Origin: CAYGZC01 sp964354225
GTDB taxonomy: Bacteria > Bacteroidota > Ignavibacteria > UBA10030 > SZUA-254
Reading direction: 5' to 3'
NCBI GenBank assembly: GCA_964354225.1
Contig: CAYGZC010000309.1
Span: 1 to 16,260, forward strand
DNA: 16,260 nt
The position numbers and the translations under genes are program-made. This document shows positions 8,188-15,050 of this stretch, in pieces (the stretch's first letter is position 1; each line of letters starts with the position of its first letter). The notes beneath the pieces were generated by a model. It saw only the letters and a list, made by a program, of their open reading frames with translations, searched no databases and had not been told where the DNA came from.

Positions 8188-8972
8188 AAACTCAAATGGT
8201 CATCGCTCTTTTGACCGATTTCGGTATAGAGGATGGTTATGTCGCTTCAATGAAGGCAGTAATCATTTCTCGAGTCCCCAATTGTCAAATTATCGATATT
8301 TCACATTCGGTTGAACCTCAGAACATCGATCAAGCTGCCTATCTACTCTGGAGTTCGTTCAGATATTTTCCAAAGAACACAACCTTTATCTGTGTGGTTG
8401 ATCCGGGGGTCGGGACTGATAGAAAGATCATCTGTTTAGAAAGTGAGAGATACCGATTTCTTGCACCAGATAATGGTGTGTTGAAATATGTTCTTGGTTC
8501 ATTGAAGAAACAGAAGATTGTATCTGTTCATAATTCAAAGTATTTTCTTTCTAAATTGAGTATAACATTTCAAGGGCGAGATATTTTTGCACCAGTTGCA
8601 GCACATCTCGCAAACGGATTAGCAATAAAAAACCTTGGTCCATCTACAACACCCCTTTTCCATGCAGAGAGATTTGTTGAAGTATTGTCAATCGCACACG
8701 AACAATATCAAGGTAAAATAATCAACATTGATCGCTTTGGTAATATTGTCACCAATTATTTTTTAAGTGCTTATCCAAAAGGTAAAATGCAGCTGAACGT
8801 TGGACGGAAAACTATTAATGAATTTTCCAAAACATATGCAGGTGGAACGGGAAGGAAGCCGTTTATGATTATTGGCAGCTCAGAACTTCTTGAGATTTCG
8901 GTGAGAAATGGAAATGCCGCCAAGTTGTTGAACACTAAACTAAATCAGAAAGTCAGCTTGAAGATTGAATAA
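8184..8972 (+). CDS. S-adenosyl-L-methionine hydroxide adenosyltransferase (DUF62 family)
   Basis: A 262-residue member of the DUF62/SAM hydrolase family, related to fluorinase and chlorinase, which splits SAM with water into adenosine and methionine. Conserved pieces are LLTDFGIEDGYV (residues 9-20), VVDPGVGTDRK (71-81, with the Asp73 and Arg80 of the family triad), LAPDNGVL (93-100), GRDIFAPVAAHLA (131-143) and a C-terminal FGNIVTNY for adenine binding. Relatives usually read F-H-G-R-D in the third catalytic position; here it is F-Q-G-R-D, replacing the histidine of the Asp-Arg-His triad with Gln130. Overlaps the preceding gene by four bases and abuts ribD with no gap. Confidence 0.88.
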   Translation: MKTQMVIALLTDFGIEDGYVASMKAVIISRVPNCQIIDISHSVEPQNIDQAAYLLWSSFRYFPKNTTFICVVDPGVGTDRKIICLESERYRFLAPDNGVLKYVLGSLKKQKIVSVHNSKYFLSKLSITFQGRDIFAPVAAHLANGLAIKNLGPSTTPLFHAERFVEVLSIAHEQYQGKIINIDRFGNIVTNYFLSAYPKGKMQLNVGRKTINEFSKTYAGGTGRKPFMIIGSSELLEISVRNGNAAKLLNTKLNQKVSLKIE

Positions 8973-10085
8973 ATGAAACAACCCATAAAAAAGCTCGATG
9001 AACTTTTTATGATGGAGTGTATAGCACTCGCGGAAAAGGGGGGAGGGTATGTAAGCCCGAATCCGATGGTTGGTGCTGTTTTAGTGAAAAGAGGAAAGGT
9101 AATCGGTAGAGGTTATCATAAACATTTTGGTGATTCTCACGCCGAAGTGAACGCAATACGATCTGCGAAGCAGTCTGTTAGGGGAGCTACTTTATATGTG
9201 AATTTAGAACCGTGTAATTATTTCGGAAAAACTCCACCTTGCACCGATTTAATTATCAAAAGTGGAATATCAGAAGTCATAATCGGCAGCAAAGATCCGA
9301 ATCCGATTGTGAGAGGCAAAGGGATTCAGCAGCTTCGCAAAGCTGGAATCAAGGTTGAGGTAGGTGTAATGGAAAATGAATGTAAAAAATTGAACGAATC
9401 GTTTGAAAAATACATCACTAAAGGTCTTCCATTTGTCACGCTGAAGATTGCTCAGACACTTGATGGGAAAATTGCTTATAAAACAGGTAATTCAAAATGG
9501 ATCACAAATCCAATCTCACGAAAATTAGTTCATCATTTCCGTTCCCGCTATGATGCCGTACTTGTTGGTGCTCGTACTGTCATCAAGGATAATCCTAAGC
9601 TTACGGTTCGAGATGTGGAAGGGAGAAGCCCGCTAAGAATTGTGATCGATGGAGATTTCAGAGTGGATCCCAAATCAAATATCTTCATCCCTTCGGAAGT
9701 AAAAACAATATTATTTATATCCATAAAAGCTGTCAGGACTAATTCGAAAAAGAAAAGTATATTAACTAAGAATGGAGTTGAAATAATTGAACTTGAACCT
9801 AAGCGAAACGGTTTCATATCTTTAAACGAAGTACTCCAGATGTTGGCAGCACGAGGTATTGCTTCTGTTCTTGTGGAAGGTGGTGCTCGGATATTCAGTT
9901 CATTCATCCAAGAACAATTAGTTGATAAACTATTAGTATTTATTGCTCCAAAAATATTTGGGAAAGGATTAAATTCATTTGAGTATCTCCAAGATAAAAG
10001 CACAAAAAAATATATTCAACTTAGAGATGTCTCGATAATGAATCTAGATAATGATTTGCTCATTGAAGCGTATATAAAGAAATAA
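8973..10085 (+). CDS. ribD: Bifunctional riboflavin biosynthesis protein RibD (deaminase/reductase)
   Basis: Catalyses deamination then reduction of the pyrimidine intermediate in riboflavin synthesis. The 370 residues comprise an N-terminal cytidine-deaminase-type zinc domain, with SPNPMVGAVLV (28-38), HAEVNAI (His56, Glu58) and PCNYFGKTPPC (Cys81, Cys90). A C-terminal reductase domain begins near 155 (PFVTLKIAQTLDGKIA) and includes SKWITN, DAVLVGARTV and LVEGGARIFSSFI. Length is normal. The ATG directly abuts the stop of the SAM enzyme; a second in-frame ATG at 9009 is closer to the conserved core but less well placed. Forms a pair with ribE 15 bases downstream. No FMN riboswitch is visible upstream, consistent with its position inside an operon. 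Confidence 0.94.
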   Translation: MKQPIKKLDELFMMECIALAEKGGGYVSPNPMVGAVLVKRGKVIGRGYHKHFGDSHAEVNAIRSAKQSVRGATLYVNLEPCNYFGKTPPCTDLIIKSGISEVIIGSKDPNPIVRGKGIQQLRKAGIKVEVGVMENECKKLNESFEKYITKGLPFVTLKIAQTLDGKIAYKTGNSKWITNPISRKLVHHFRSRYDAVLVGARTVIKDNPKLTVRDVEGRSPLRIVIDGDFRVDPKSNIFIPSEVKTILFISIKAVRTNSKKKSILTKNGVEIIELEPKRNGFISLNEVLQMLAARGIASVLVEGGARIFSSFIQEQLVDKLLVFIAPKIFGKGLNSFEYLQDKSTKKYIQLRDVSIMNLDNDLLIEAYIKK

Positions 10086-10100
10086 TATTAAATTTAAATT

Positions 10101-10742
10101 ATGTTTACCGGTATAATTGAAGAAATAGGAAAAATTGTTGGATTATCAAAGAAGGGCGGTGGTATTCGTTTACACGTATCTTCTCCTAAATCGATTAAGG
10201 AACTTGAAGTAAATGATAGTGTCGCAGTCAATGGTGCCTGCCAAACAGTGATTTCTAAAAAAGGTGATTCATTTGAAGTAGAAGCAGTTGAAGAAACATT
10301 GAAGAAGACAACATTTAGCTCACTGAAAATAGGTGAAAGAGTTAATCTTGAATTACCCATGAAACTGAACGAGCGTCTTGGTGGGCACCTTGTGCTTGGT
10401 CATATTGATTGTGTTGGTAAAATAATGAAAATTGATAAACGGGAGAGTAGTTGGATGTTCTCGATCCAATTTCCGAAACAATATTTGAGGTACACAACAC
10501 CAGTCGGCTCGATAGCGATTGATGGAGTTAGCTTGACCATTGCAGGGTTGAGGGAAAATAATATTCAGCTTTCAATCATACCTCATACGATGGAAAATAC
10601 CATCTTTAAATTCCGTAAAGTTAACGATATTGTCAATATCGAATTTGATGTCATCGGAAAGTATATCGAAAGAATTATGGATTCAAATTTAAATCAGAAA
10701 GTAAGATTATCCGAACACAAATTGAGAGAAGCTGGTTATTAA
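10101..10742 (+). CDS. ribE: Riboflavin synthase, alpha subunit
   Basis: Dismutates two 6,7-dimethyl-8-ribityllumazines to riboflavin. The 213-residue protein has the tandem lumazine-binding barrels: the N-terminal one opens with the invariant MFTGIIEEIGKI and has VNGACQTV (where most relatives have VNGVCLTV), the second has GHLVLGHIDCVGKI and IDGVSLTI, and a C-terminal helix follows (DVIGKYIERI). The N-terminus fixes the start. Some annotators name this gene ribC. Neither lumazine synthase (ribH) nor ribBA is in the window. Confidence 0.94.
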   Translation: MFTGIIEEIGKIVGLSKKGGGIRLHVSSPKSIKELEVNDSVAVNGACQTVISKKGDSFEVEAVEETLKKTTFSSLKIGERVNLELPMKLNERLGGHLVLGHIDCVGKIMKIDKRESSWMFSIQFPKQYLRYTTPVGSIAIDGVSLTIAGLRENNIQLSIIPHTMENTIFKFRKVNDIVNIEFDVIGKYIERIMDSNLNQKVRLSEHKLREAGY

Positions 10743-10745
10743 ACT

Positions 10746-11519
10746 ATGGCTCGGAAATTATATTATAAGATCATTGCTGATGGGAAAAATGAAATAACCA
10801 ACGAAGAATGGGAATCGATTCTTCGCTTGCAGCACTGGTACAATTCAGAATTCATCTGGACTGCTGGTCGTTTAGGATTTAAAATGTATGCTGTATTTCC
10901 TAACACTGATCTTACGATGAAAAATGTTGATGCGCTCGAACAGATAATTCGCCGACGCAGAAGGGAGTTAAAAGAAGATGGACTGTCTGAGAATGAAACA
11001 ATCCAACAGCTTGAAGCTGAGGGCTTAATAATTATCCAAAAAGGTGGCTATTTTGATCACTGCATAGCAAGCGGTTTTACACGTGTTGCCGGAAATGAAT
11101 TCAATGCATATCTCGTTTGTGAGTTTTTACTTAAAGTTTCTTTAATCGCTCCACGTTCTGTAATTTCGGTTTATGATGAAGGGGAATTTATCAAATCAAA
11201 AAACATAATGTTTCATATAGGGAATGTCATCCTCCAATTAAGCGATACATCAAAACTTGTTTATTTTCAGGAAATGGTTAATAATCATCATGTTTTTTCG
11301 ATCATTGATCCAGCGAAATATGATAACTTCCCTAAATTTAAATCATCCATTTCGGATTTTAATGAACTCGACTTTAATGAACGTCTCGCTGTTTTAAAAG
11401 ATTGGAATTGGTTGGGTTTTGGAGATAATTTTGACATCCATGGTGATGATGTTCAGGGTTCTGATTTAAATAAAAAAGTTTTAGGTTTCCACCTGGAAAT
11501 AATTAATAGTAAATCTTGA
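10746..11519 (+). CDS. Uncharacterised protein in the rib-secG operon
   Basis: A 257-residue protein that I do not recognise. It starts three bases after the ribE stop, so it is co-translated with the riboflavin genes. No signal peptide or obvious membrane helix; the N-terminal part is charged (ITNEEWESILRLQHWY, then an IIRRRRRELKEDG helix near 75-90) and the middle is hydrophobic alpha/beta (VAGNEFNAYLVCEFLLKVSLIA near 117-138). The C-terminus is aspartate-rich (FGDNFDIHGDDVQGSD). It looks like a soluble cytoplasmic protein. Codon use resembles its neighbours. Its function and any link to riboflavin or protein export are unknown. Confidence 0.75.
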   Translation: MARKLYYKIIADGKNEITNEEWESILRLQHWYNSEFIWTAGRLGFKMYAVFPNTDLTMKNVDALEQIIRRRRRELKEDGLSENETIQQLEAEGLIIIQKGGYFDHCIASGFTRVAGNEFNAYLVCEFLLKVSLIAPRSVISVYDEGEFIKSKNIMFHIGNVILQLSDTSKLVYFQEMVNNHHVFSIIDPAKYDNFPKFKSSISDFNELDFNERLAVLKDWNWLGFGDNFDIHGDDVQGSDLNKKVLGFHLEIINSKS

Positions 11520-11546
11520 AGTTATTCAAATAATTTCTTATCTTTG
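11516..11546 (+). promoter_or_regulatory. Bacteroidota-type promoter for secG
   Basis: TTG at 11516-11518 is followed after 20 bases by TATCTTTG at 11539-11546. This fits the TTTG/TTG-N19-21-TAnnTTTG promoter recognised by the primary sigma factor of Bacteroidota. It starts at the end of the preceding gene and predicts a transcript start near 11553, about 28 bases before the secG ATG, with an AGAGG ribosome site at 11571-11575. This suggests secG, and perhaps the tRNA, can be transcribed independently of the long operon. Confidence 0.5.
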
Positions 11547-11581
11547 TAACATTCAGTATTTAAATTATTTAAGAGGTTAAC

Positions 11582-11926
11582 ATGTTTGGAATATTAGTAG
11601 CGATTGAGATAATAATAAGCATACTGTTGATGATTGTAATATTGATGCAATCAAGTAAAGGTGGTGGATTGGCGGGTTCATTTGGTGGAGCATCAATGGG
11701 AACTGTATTTGGTGTACGCCGAACCACAGATTTCCTCAGTCGTGCAACAACAATTTTAGCAACAGTATTCATGATATTAAGTCTGGTAACGAATATCTTC
11801 TTCCTGCCCGGTAAAAAGAATACGGGCGAGAGTATCATTCAGCGGGGTGGAGCACCCACTGCGACACCGAAGCCACTACCCCCAGTAAGCCAACCAGCGA
11901 CTACGACACCGCAATCAGGCAAATAA
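11582..11926 (+). CDS. secG: Preprotein translocase subunit SecG
   Basis: Small membrane subunit of the SecYEG channel. The 114 residues form two transmembrane helices, about 2-22 (ILVAIEIIISILLMIVILM) and 52-74 (ATTILATVFMILSLVTNIFF). They are joined by the diagnostic loop QSSKGGGLAGSFGGASMGTVFG. A proline/threonine-rich tail of about 35 residues follows the second helix and is longer than in E. coli SecG, as is common in this phylum group. Preceded by AGAGG and by its own promoter-like sequence. Confidence 0.93.
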   Translation: MFGILVAIEIIISILLMIVILMQSSKGGGLAGSFGGASMGTVFGVRRTTDFLSRATTILATVFMILSLVTNIFFLPGKKNTGESIIQRGGAPTATPKPLPPVSQPATTTPQSGK

Positions 11927-11937
11927 TATATTATTTG
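11920..11937. repeat. 18-bp perfect palindrome across the secG stop codon
   Basis: CAAATAATATATTATTTG is a perfect palindrome that spans the last codons and TAA stop of secG, 24 bases before tRNA-Lys. It is entirely AT apart from its ends, with no T-run directly after it. It could be a weak processing or pausing site, or a protein-binding palindrome; composition alone could also produce it. Confidence 0.35.
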
Positions 11938-11961
11938 AAATAATCTTATTTTTCTTGATGG

Positions 11962-12058
<97 letters not shown>

Positions 12059-12073
12059 GATATTTCTAATTTC

Positions 12074-12105
12074 ACTACACACTACTACACACTTTACAAC
12101 ACACT
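12074..12105 (+). promoter_or_regulatory. Tandem 10-bp repeats, candidate integrase arm-type sites
   Basis: ACTACACACT occurs twice head-to-tail at 12074-12083 and 12084-12093, followed by a related ACAACACACT at 12096-12105. They lie between the tRNA 3' end and the integrase start. Short direct repeats in this position are the usual arm-type binding sites of tyrosine integrases. The repeats are directly visible; the function is inferred from position. Confidence 0.5.
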
Positions 12106-12139
12106 TTTCAGATAGCTTCGCAAGAAAGGATTTACAACT

Positions 12140-13165
12140 ATGTACCTTTTCAAGCGGAACGGCTATTACCACCTTGCATACTTTAATGAAGCAGTGAACC
12201 GTTTAAAACGGGTTTCTACCAAGACAAGGGTAAGATTTGAGGCACTATCTTTCCTATCGGATTTTAAACGGAAGTTAAAAGAAAAACCAAAGGTAGAATT
12301 TATCACCTTCTCTAAGTTTCGGGATGAATATATCCAGCATCTTACCCAAACACACTCAGGAAAGTATCTAATATCGGTTAAGCTCTCTTTCAAGATGCTT
12401 ATTAAATTTTTTGGCGATGTACCATTGGCAAGTTTGGATAATAGGATTTTGGAGAAATTCATTACCGTGACTTATGGAAGAACTCATTCGTAAGCGGGTT
12501 TACATTACCGAACGCTAAAAGCATCATTCAGTAAGGCAGTGGGTTGGAAATATCTGAATGAGAACCCATTGAAAAAAGTTAAAATGCCAGAGCTTCCAAC
12601 GGCAATTCCTTTGTTTATCAATTCATCTGAATTAATGAAGATACTTGAACATAAAGATAACGAAAACTTAAGGGATATATTTAACCTCGCATTCCAAACG
12701 GGTATGAGATTGGGAGAAATACTTAACCTGAAATGGAACTGTATTGATTTCAAAGAAAGACTCACAACGGTTGCAAATATAGAAACCTTCACGACTAAGA
12801 ATAAAAAGGAGCGGATTATACCGATGAATGATGGATTAATTGAAATGCTTAACTGGAGGAAGCCGAGAATTATCTCTATTGTAAAATGTGATTTTATATT
12901 TCAGGAAACTTTTGGGAATAAGTATGATGAAGGATATGTAAGTAAGAAATTCAAGGAAGCTGTGAGGGAAGCGAAATTAAACGATAAAATACACTTTCAT
13001 ACACTGAGACATTCATTTGCAAGTAACCAGGTACAGCGGGGAGTATCTCTATACGTTGTAAAGGAATTACTTGGACATGAGAGCATACAAACGACACAGA
13101 TTTATTCTCACTTGCAAAAAGAAGATTTGATCAAAGCAGTTGCATTGCTGAATATAGTAAGATAA
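12140..13165 (+). pseudogene. Tyrosine recombinase/integrase interrupted by one in-frame TAA
   Basis: A phage-type tyrosine integrase that would be about 341 codons long, in one frame except for a TAA at 12491-12493. The first part (117 residues, from ATG 12140 with AAAGGA nine bases upstream) is the N-terminal arm and core-binding domain. The frame continues after the stop as AGLHYRTLKASFSKAVGWKY, exactly the helix expected there. The catalytic domain is complete: Arg190 (TGMRLGEI), the Lys hairpin near 220 (TTKNKKERIIP), His287 and Arg290 (HTLRHSF), His313 (LLGHESI) and nucleophile Tyr322 (IYSHL). No length change is needed; a lysine codon AAA to TAA is one simple origin. It probably served integration at the tRNA-Lys. 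The catalytic part could in principle restart internally (GTG 12539). I consider it inactive or recently inactivated. Confidence 0.85.
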
Positions 13166-13177
13166 AGGAATAGTAGA

Positions 13178-13375
13178 GTGGGCTTGAATTACAAGCTCCA
13201 TTTCAACAGCTTACGACATACGTTTGCAAGCTGGTTGGTTCAGGACGGTGTGAGTTTGTACGAGGTACAGAAGCTATTAGGACACAGCAATATTTCGGTA
13301 ACTCAAGTGTACTCTCATCTTCAACCTGAAACATTACATGCAACTGTGAACAAAATCACACTGCCCTTGAATTGA
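13178..13375 (+). pseudogene. C-terminal fragment of a second tyrosine recombinase
   Basis: Sixty-five residues from a GTG at 13178, aligning with the last part of a tyrosine recombinase catalytic domain: FNSLRHTFASWLVQDGVSLYEVQ, LLGHSNISVTQVYSHLQ. It is clearly related to, but diverged from, the end of the neighbouring integrase, so it is not a recent duplication. The first catalytic Arg and the Lys are missing, and the His of the HxxR box is Asn. It lies in the same reading frame, 12 bases after the first integrase's stop. It is best read as the remnant of another integrase from an earlier element at this tRNA, left after recombination. Confidence 0.75.
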
Positions 13376-13429
13376 GATGATGATAGTATTATTTTGAGTA
13401 TAGTTATATTATTGGTGGATTAGAGATAA

Positions 13430-13605
13430 CCTCAACCAGAAGCGGTTGGGATTTTTTATTGGAGGGGGGTATGCCTAAACCAGTGGGGCATGGTACTTTC
13501 TTGAAGTTAGAAGGTGGTAAGCGAAAAGTATGCTTTCCTAATAATTTCCTAACATTTAATGGTGGGTGTATATTTATTTTAGGAGCCACGTTTCCTTCGT
13601 GAGAG
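13430..13605 (+). repeat. Interspersed repeat, copy A (hairpin, G-rich motif, conserved tail)
   Basis: The fullest copy. It has a hairpin and T-run at 13431-13457, the G-rich motif with ATGCCTAAACCAGTGGGG (13461-13488), then a tail with GGTGGTAAG, GCTTTCCTAATAATTTC, AACATTTAATGG and ACGTTTCCTT (to 13597). The tail matches copy D at 15209-15297 closely, with mostly transition differences. A 43-codon frame (13471-13602) runs through it, but the differences from copy D include a stop in its first half and many amino acid changes, so I do not treat it as a gene. The stretch from 13376 to 13791 holds this repeat and AT-rich sequence only. Confidence 0.75.
13431..13457 (+). terminator. Intrinsic terminator in repeat copy A
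   Basis: CTCAACC (13431-13437) pairs with GGTTGGG (13444-13450) around a six-base loop, followed by ATTTTTT. It lies 55 bases after the second recombinase fragment and reads as a plus-strand rho-independent terminator. Confidence 0.6.
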
Positions 13606-13791
13606 TTTATAGAAATATCGCTTAACGCATGGATGCTTACAATCACAATCCAGAAAATTAAGTGATACCAACCACAATATTTAGTCACCCTGAGTATAAG
13701 TTGTGTTTAATCACTTACACTTTCCATCAAAATAATTATTTTTATATTAAAGGAAAGATTAGAGTATAGAGATATTTAATTAAAAAGGATA

Positions 13792-14287
13792 ATGCCACGA
13801 GATACTTTATCAGAAATATTAAGATTGTATGTTTTTTAATGTTTGCTACACAAAATATATTTGCCCAAGTTGAAACATCAAAATTTATTAAATCAATTTC
13901 AAGAAATGAGGACGCAAGTTACTTCCTCGTAGTGAGAATAATATTATATCCTACGCTACAGATGATATAATTAATTCGTTTTCCCCCTCATCCTTTTTAT
14001 TTGAATATTCAATTCAAGTGGGTGCATTTGCAAAAAAGAGTAATGCACTAAAACTCAAAAGTAAATTATCCAATGATGGATATCATGTAGATGTCTATGA
14101 GAACTATCTTCATGGAAAGCCGCTTTTATATCTTGTGTGGGTTGGTACTTTCAATTCAGTTGATGATGCTTTAACGGGATGTGGGAAGATATGGAGTAAT
14201 TATAAAATTAGTGGAGTTTTGAGAATACGCACAGCAATTCTTTATAATACAATGAAAACAATTTCATTTTCCCAGAATAATGAATAA
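13792..14287 (+). pseudogene. Exported SPOR-domain protein broken by two frameshifts
   Basis: The intact part (14018-14287 and upstream in frame from 13910) encodes a SPOR domain: FEYSIQVGAFAKKSNALKLKSKL, DGYHVDVYENYL, LVWVGTFNSVDDAL. SPOR domains bind septal peptidoglycan. Upstream, in another frame, is a clear signal peptide, RNIKIVCFLMFATQNIFAQVE, with an A-Q cleavage site. The ATG at 13792, preceded by AAAGGA-like bases, is in a third frame. Removing one GA from the CGAGAT at 13798-13803 would give a start MPRYFIRNIK in frame with the signal peptide. Adding one C near 13925 (TTCCTCGT to TTCCCTCGT) joins signal peptide to SPOR domain. So two small indels explain the break; assembly error is the alternative. 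The terminator of copy B follows. Confidence 0.65.
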
Positions 14288-14319
14288 ATCCAGTTAGCAT
14301 GTCAATAGTGAATATACTA

Positions 14320-14420
14320 ACCCCGACCGGAAACGGTTGGGATTTTTTATTCATGGGTGGTATGCCTAAACTAGCGGGGTGTACATTTTATTATGGAAAT
14401 TACGTTTCCTTGTACCCTCT
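14320..14420 (+). repeat. Interspersed repeat, copy B (shortened)
   Basis: Hairpin and T-run (14322-14348), then TTCATGGGTGGTATGCCTAA, CTAGCGGGGTGTACA and the tail end ACGTTTCCTT (14402-14411). The middle of the tail seen in copies A and D is deleted. After it, up to 14490, an LPNGRIALGNYDGS-like stretch is readable with stops in the frame, possibly the relic of another gene. A 64-codon plus-strand frame across this area is only the repeat translated. Confidence 0.7.
14322..14348 (+). terminator. Intrinsic terminator after the SPOR pseudogene
   Basis: CCCGACC (14322-14328) pairs with GGTTGGG (14335-14341) with one G-T pair and a GGAAAC loop, then ATTTTTTATT. It starts 34 bases after the SPOR reading frame ends. 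Confidence 0.65.
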
Positions 14421-14505
14421 CCTAATGGTCGAATTGCATTGGGAAATTATGATGGTTCTTGAGTTTATAATCTATGAATTCATTAGGCAGTAGGAATCAT
14501 CAATT

Positions 14506-14874
14506 CTACTTTTTCATTACATCCCTTATGATAGTGAACAAATCTTCAAGGTTATACGGTTTTCCGATAACTTCATCTGCGCCAAGCTTTTTACACTTTT
14601 CAATGTTAATGAGGTCTCCATAAGCTGTTAAAATAATTACTTTTGTTTTTGGAAAAGTCCCTTTGATGAACTTCAAGACTTCGAAACCATTGATGTATGG
14701 CATTTTCAAATCGAGAAGAACAAGATTGAATTCGATGCCATGAATGAGCGGTATTGCATCATTACCGGAGGAAGCTTCTCTTACGTCATATCCTTCGTCG
14801 GATAGATGTGCAACTAAGGATTCTCTTTGCTGGTCATCATCTTCAGCAACAAGGATTCGAGCTTTTTCTGCCAT
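14506..14874 (-). CDS. Stand-alone response regulator (CheY-like receiver domain)
   Basis: A 122-residue single receiver domain with no output domain. The acidic pair Asp12/Asp13 (VAEDDDQQ), phosphoacceptor Asp55 (LVLLDLKMP), Thr83 (IILTAYG) and Lys105 (IGKPYN) are all in place, so it should accept phosphate from a histidine kinase; none is encoded nearby. It may act by protein-protein contact like CheY or Spo0F. The frame extends to an ATG at 14979, but that adds an unconserved hydrophobic stretch; the ATG at 14874 (MAEKARILVAED) gives the normal domain start. It is the only minus-strand gene of the island. Upstream of it are a 6-bp palindrome and tandem 11-bp repeats. Confidence 0.9.
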   Translation of the reverse strand: MAEKARILVAEDDDQQRESLVAHLSDEGYDVREASSGNDAIPLIHGIEFNLVLLDLKMPYINGFEVLKFIKGTFPKTKVIILTAYGDLINIEKCKKLGADEVIGKPYNLEDLFTIIRDVMKK

Positions 14875-14888
14875 ATAAGTTTTCACTT

Positions 14889-14969
14889 CAAGTTTTTGAA
14901 CTTGGATGAAAATATGAAAATTAAACTTAAAAAACAATTCAGATAAAAAGAATACCAAAAGAATACCAA
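14889..14969 (-). promoter_or_regulatory. Palindrome and tandem 11-bp repeats upstream of the response regulator
   Basis: CAAGTT-tttg-AACTTG (14889-14904) is a perfect 6-bp inverted repeat 15 bases before the start codon. Further upstream AAGAATACCAA occurs twice without a gap (14948-14958 and 14959-14969). An 11-bp period is one helical turn, as for binding sites of dimeric regulators. The elements are visible; a regulatory role is inferred. Confidence 0.4.
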
Positions 14970-14973
14970 TAGA

Positions 14974-15000
14974 ACCCAATCAGCGAACGGTTAGGATTTA
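14974..15000 (+). repeat. Interspersed repeat, copy C (degenerate hairpin part)
   Basis: AACCCAATCAGCGAACGGTT followed by AGGATTTATC resembles the hairpin end of copies A, B and E, with a mismatch and a G-T pair in the stem and the T-run reduced. No G-rich motif follows directly; the matching tail appears at 15161 (copy D). C and D may be the two halves of one copy separated by the hairpin segment between them. Confidence 0.5.
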
Positions 15001-15035
15001 TCGTTTCTCAAATGTAACGATTTTTAATTATATTC

Positions 15036-15044
15036 TGTTATAAT
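15036..15044 (+). promoter_or_regulatory. Extended -10 promoter upstream of the long hairpin
   Basis: TG-T-TATAAT at 15036-15044 is a perfect extended -10 element. No good -35 is seen and it is not of the TAnnTTTG type. It would start transcription near 15051, twelve bases before the long hairpin. Confidence 0.4.
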
Positions 15045-15050
15045 TATTCT

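Noticed and set aside
8900..8972. FMN riboswitch in front of ribD
   Set aside because: ribD abuts the preceding gene with no untranslated leader in which a riboswitch could fit.
13471..13602. Small ORF of 43 codons with a strong G-rich ribosome-site-like sequence in repeat copy A
   Set aside because: The equivalent frame in copy D is interrupted and differences are not concentrated at third codon positions; copies B and E do not preserve it either.
13404..13688. 94-codon minus-strand ORF over repeat copy A
   Set aside because: Antisense reading of the repeat; the similar peptide from 16054-16239 on the minus strand arises from copy E for the same reason.
14299..14493. 64-codon plus-strand ORF
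   Set aside because: It is a translation of repeat copy B and degraded flanking sequence.
14875..14979. N-terminal extension of the response regulator from ATG 14979
   Set aside because: Adds an unconserved hydrophobic stretch before a normal receiver start at 14874.
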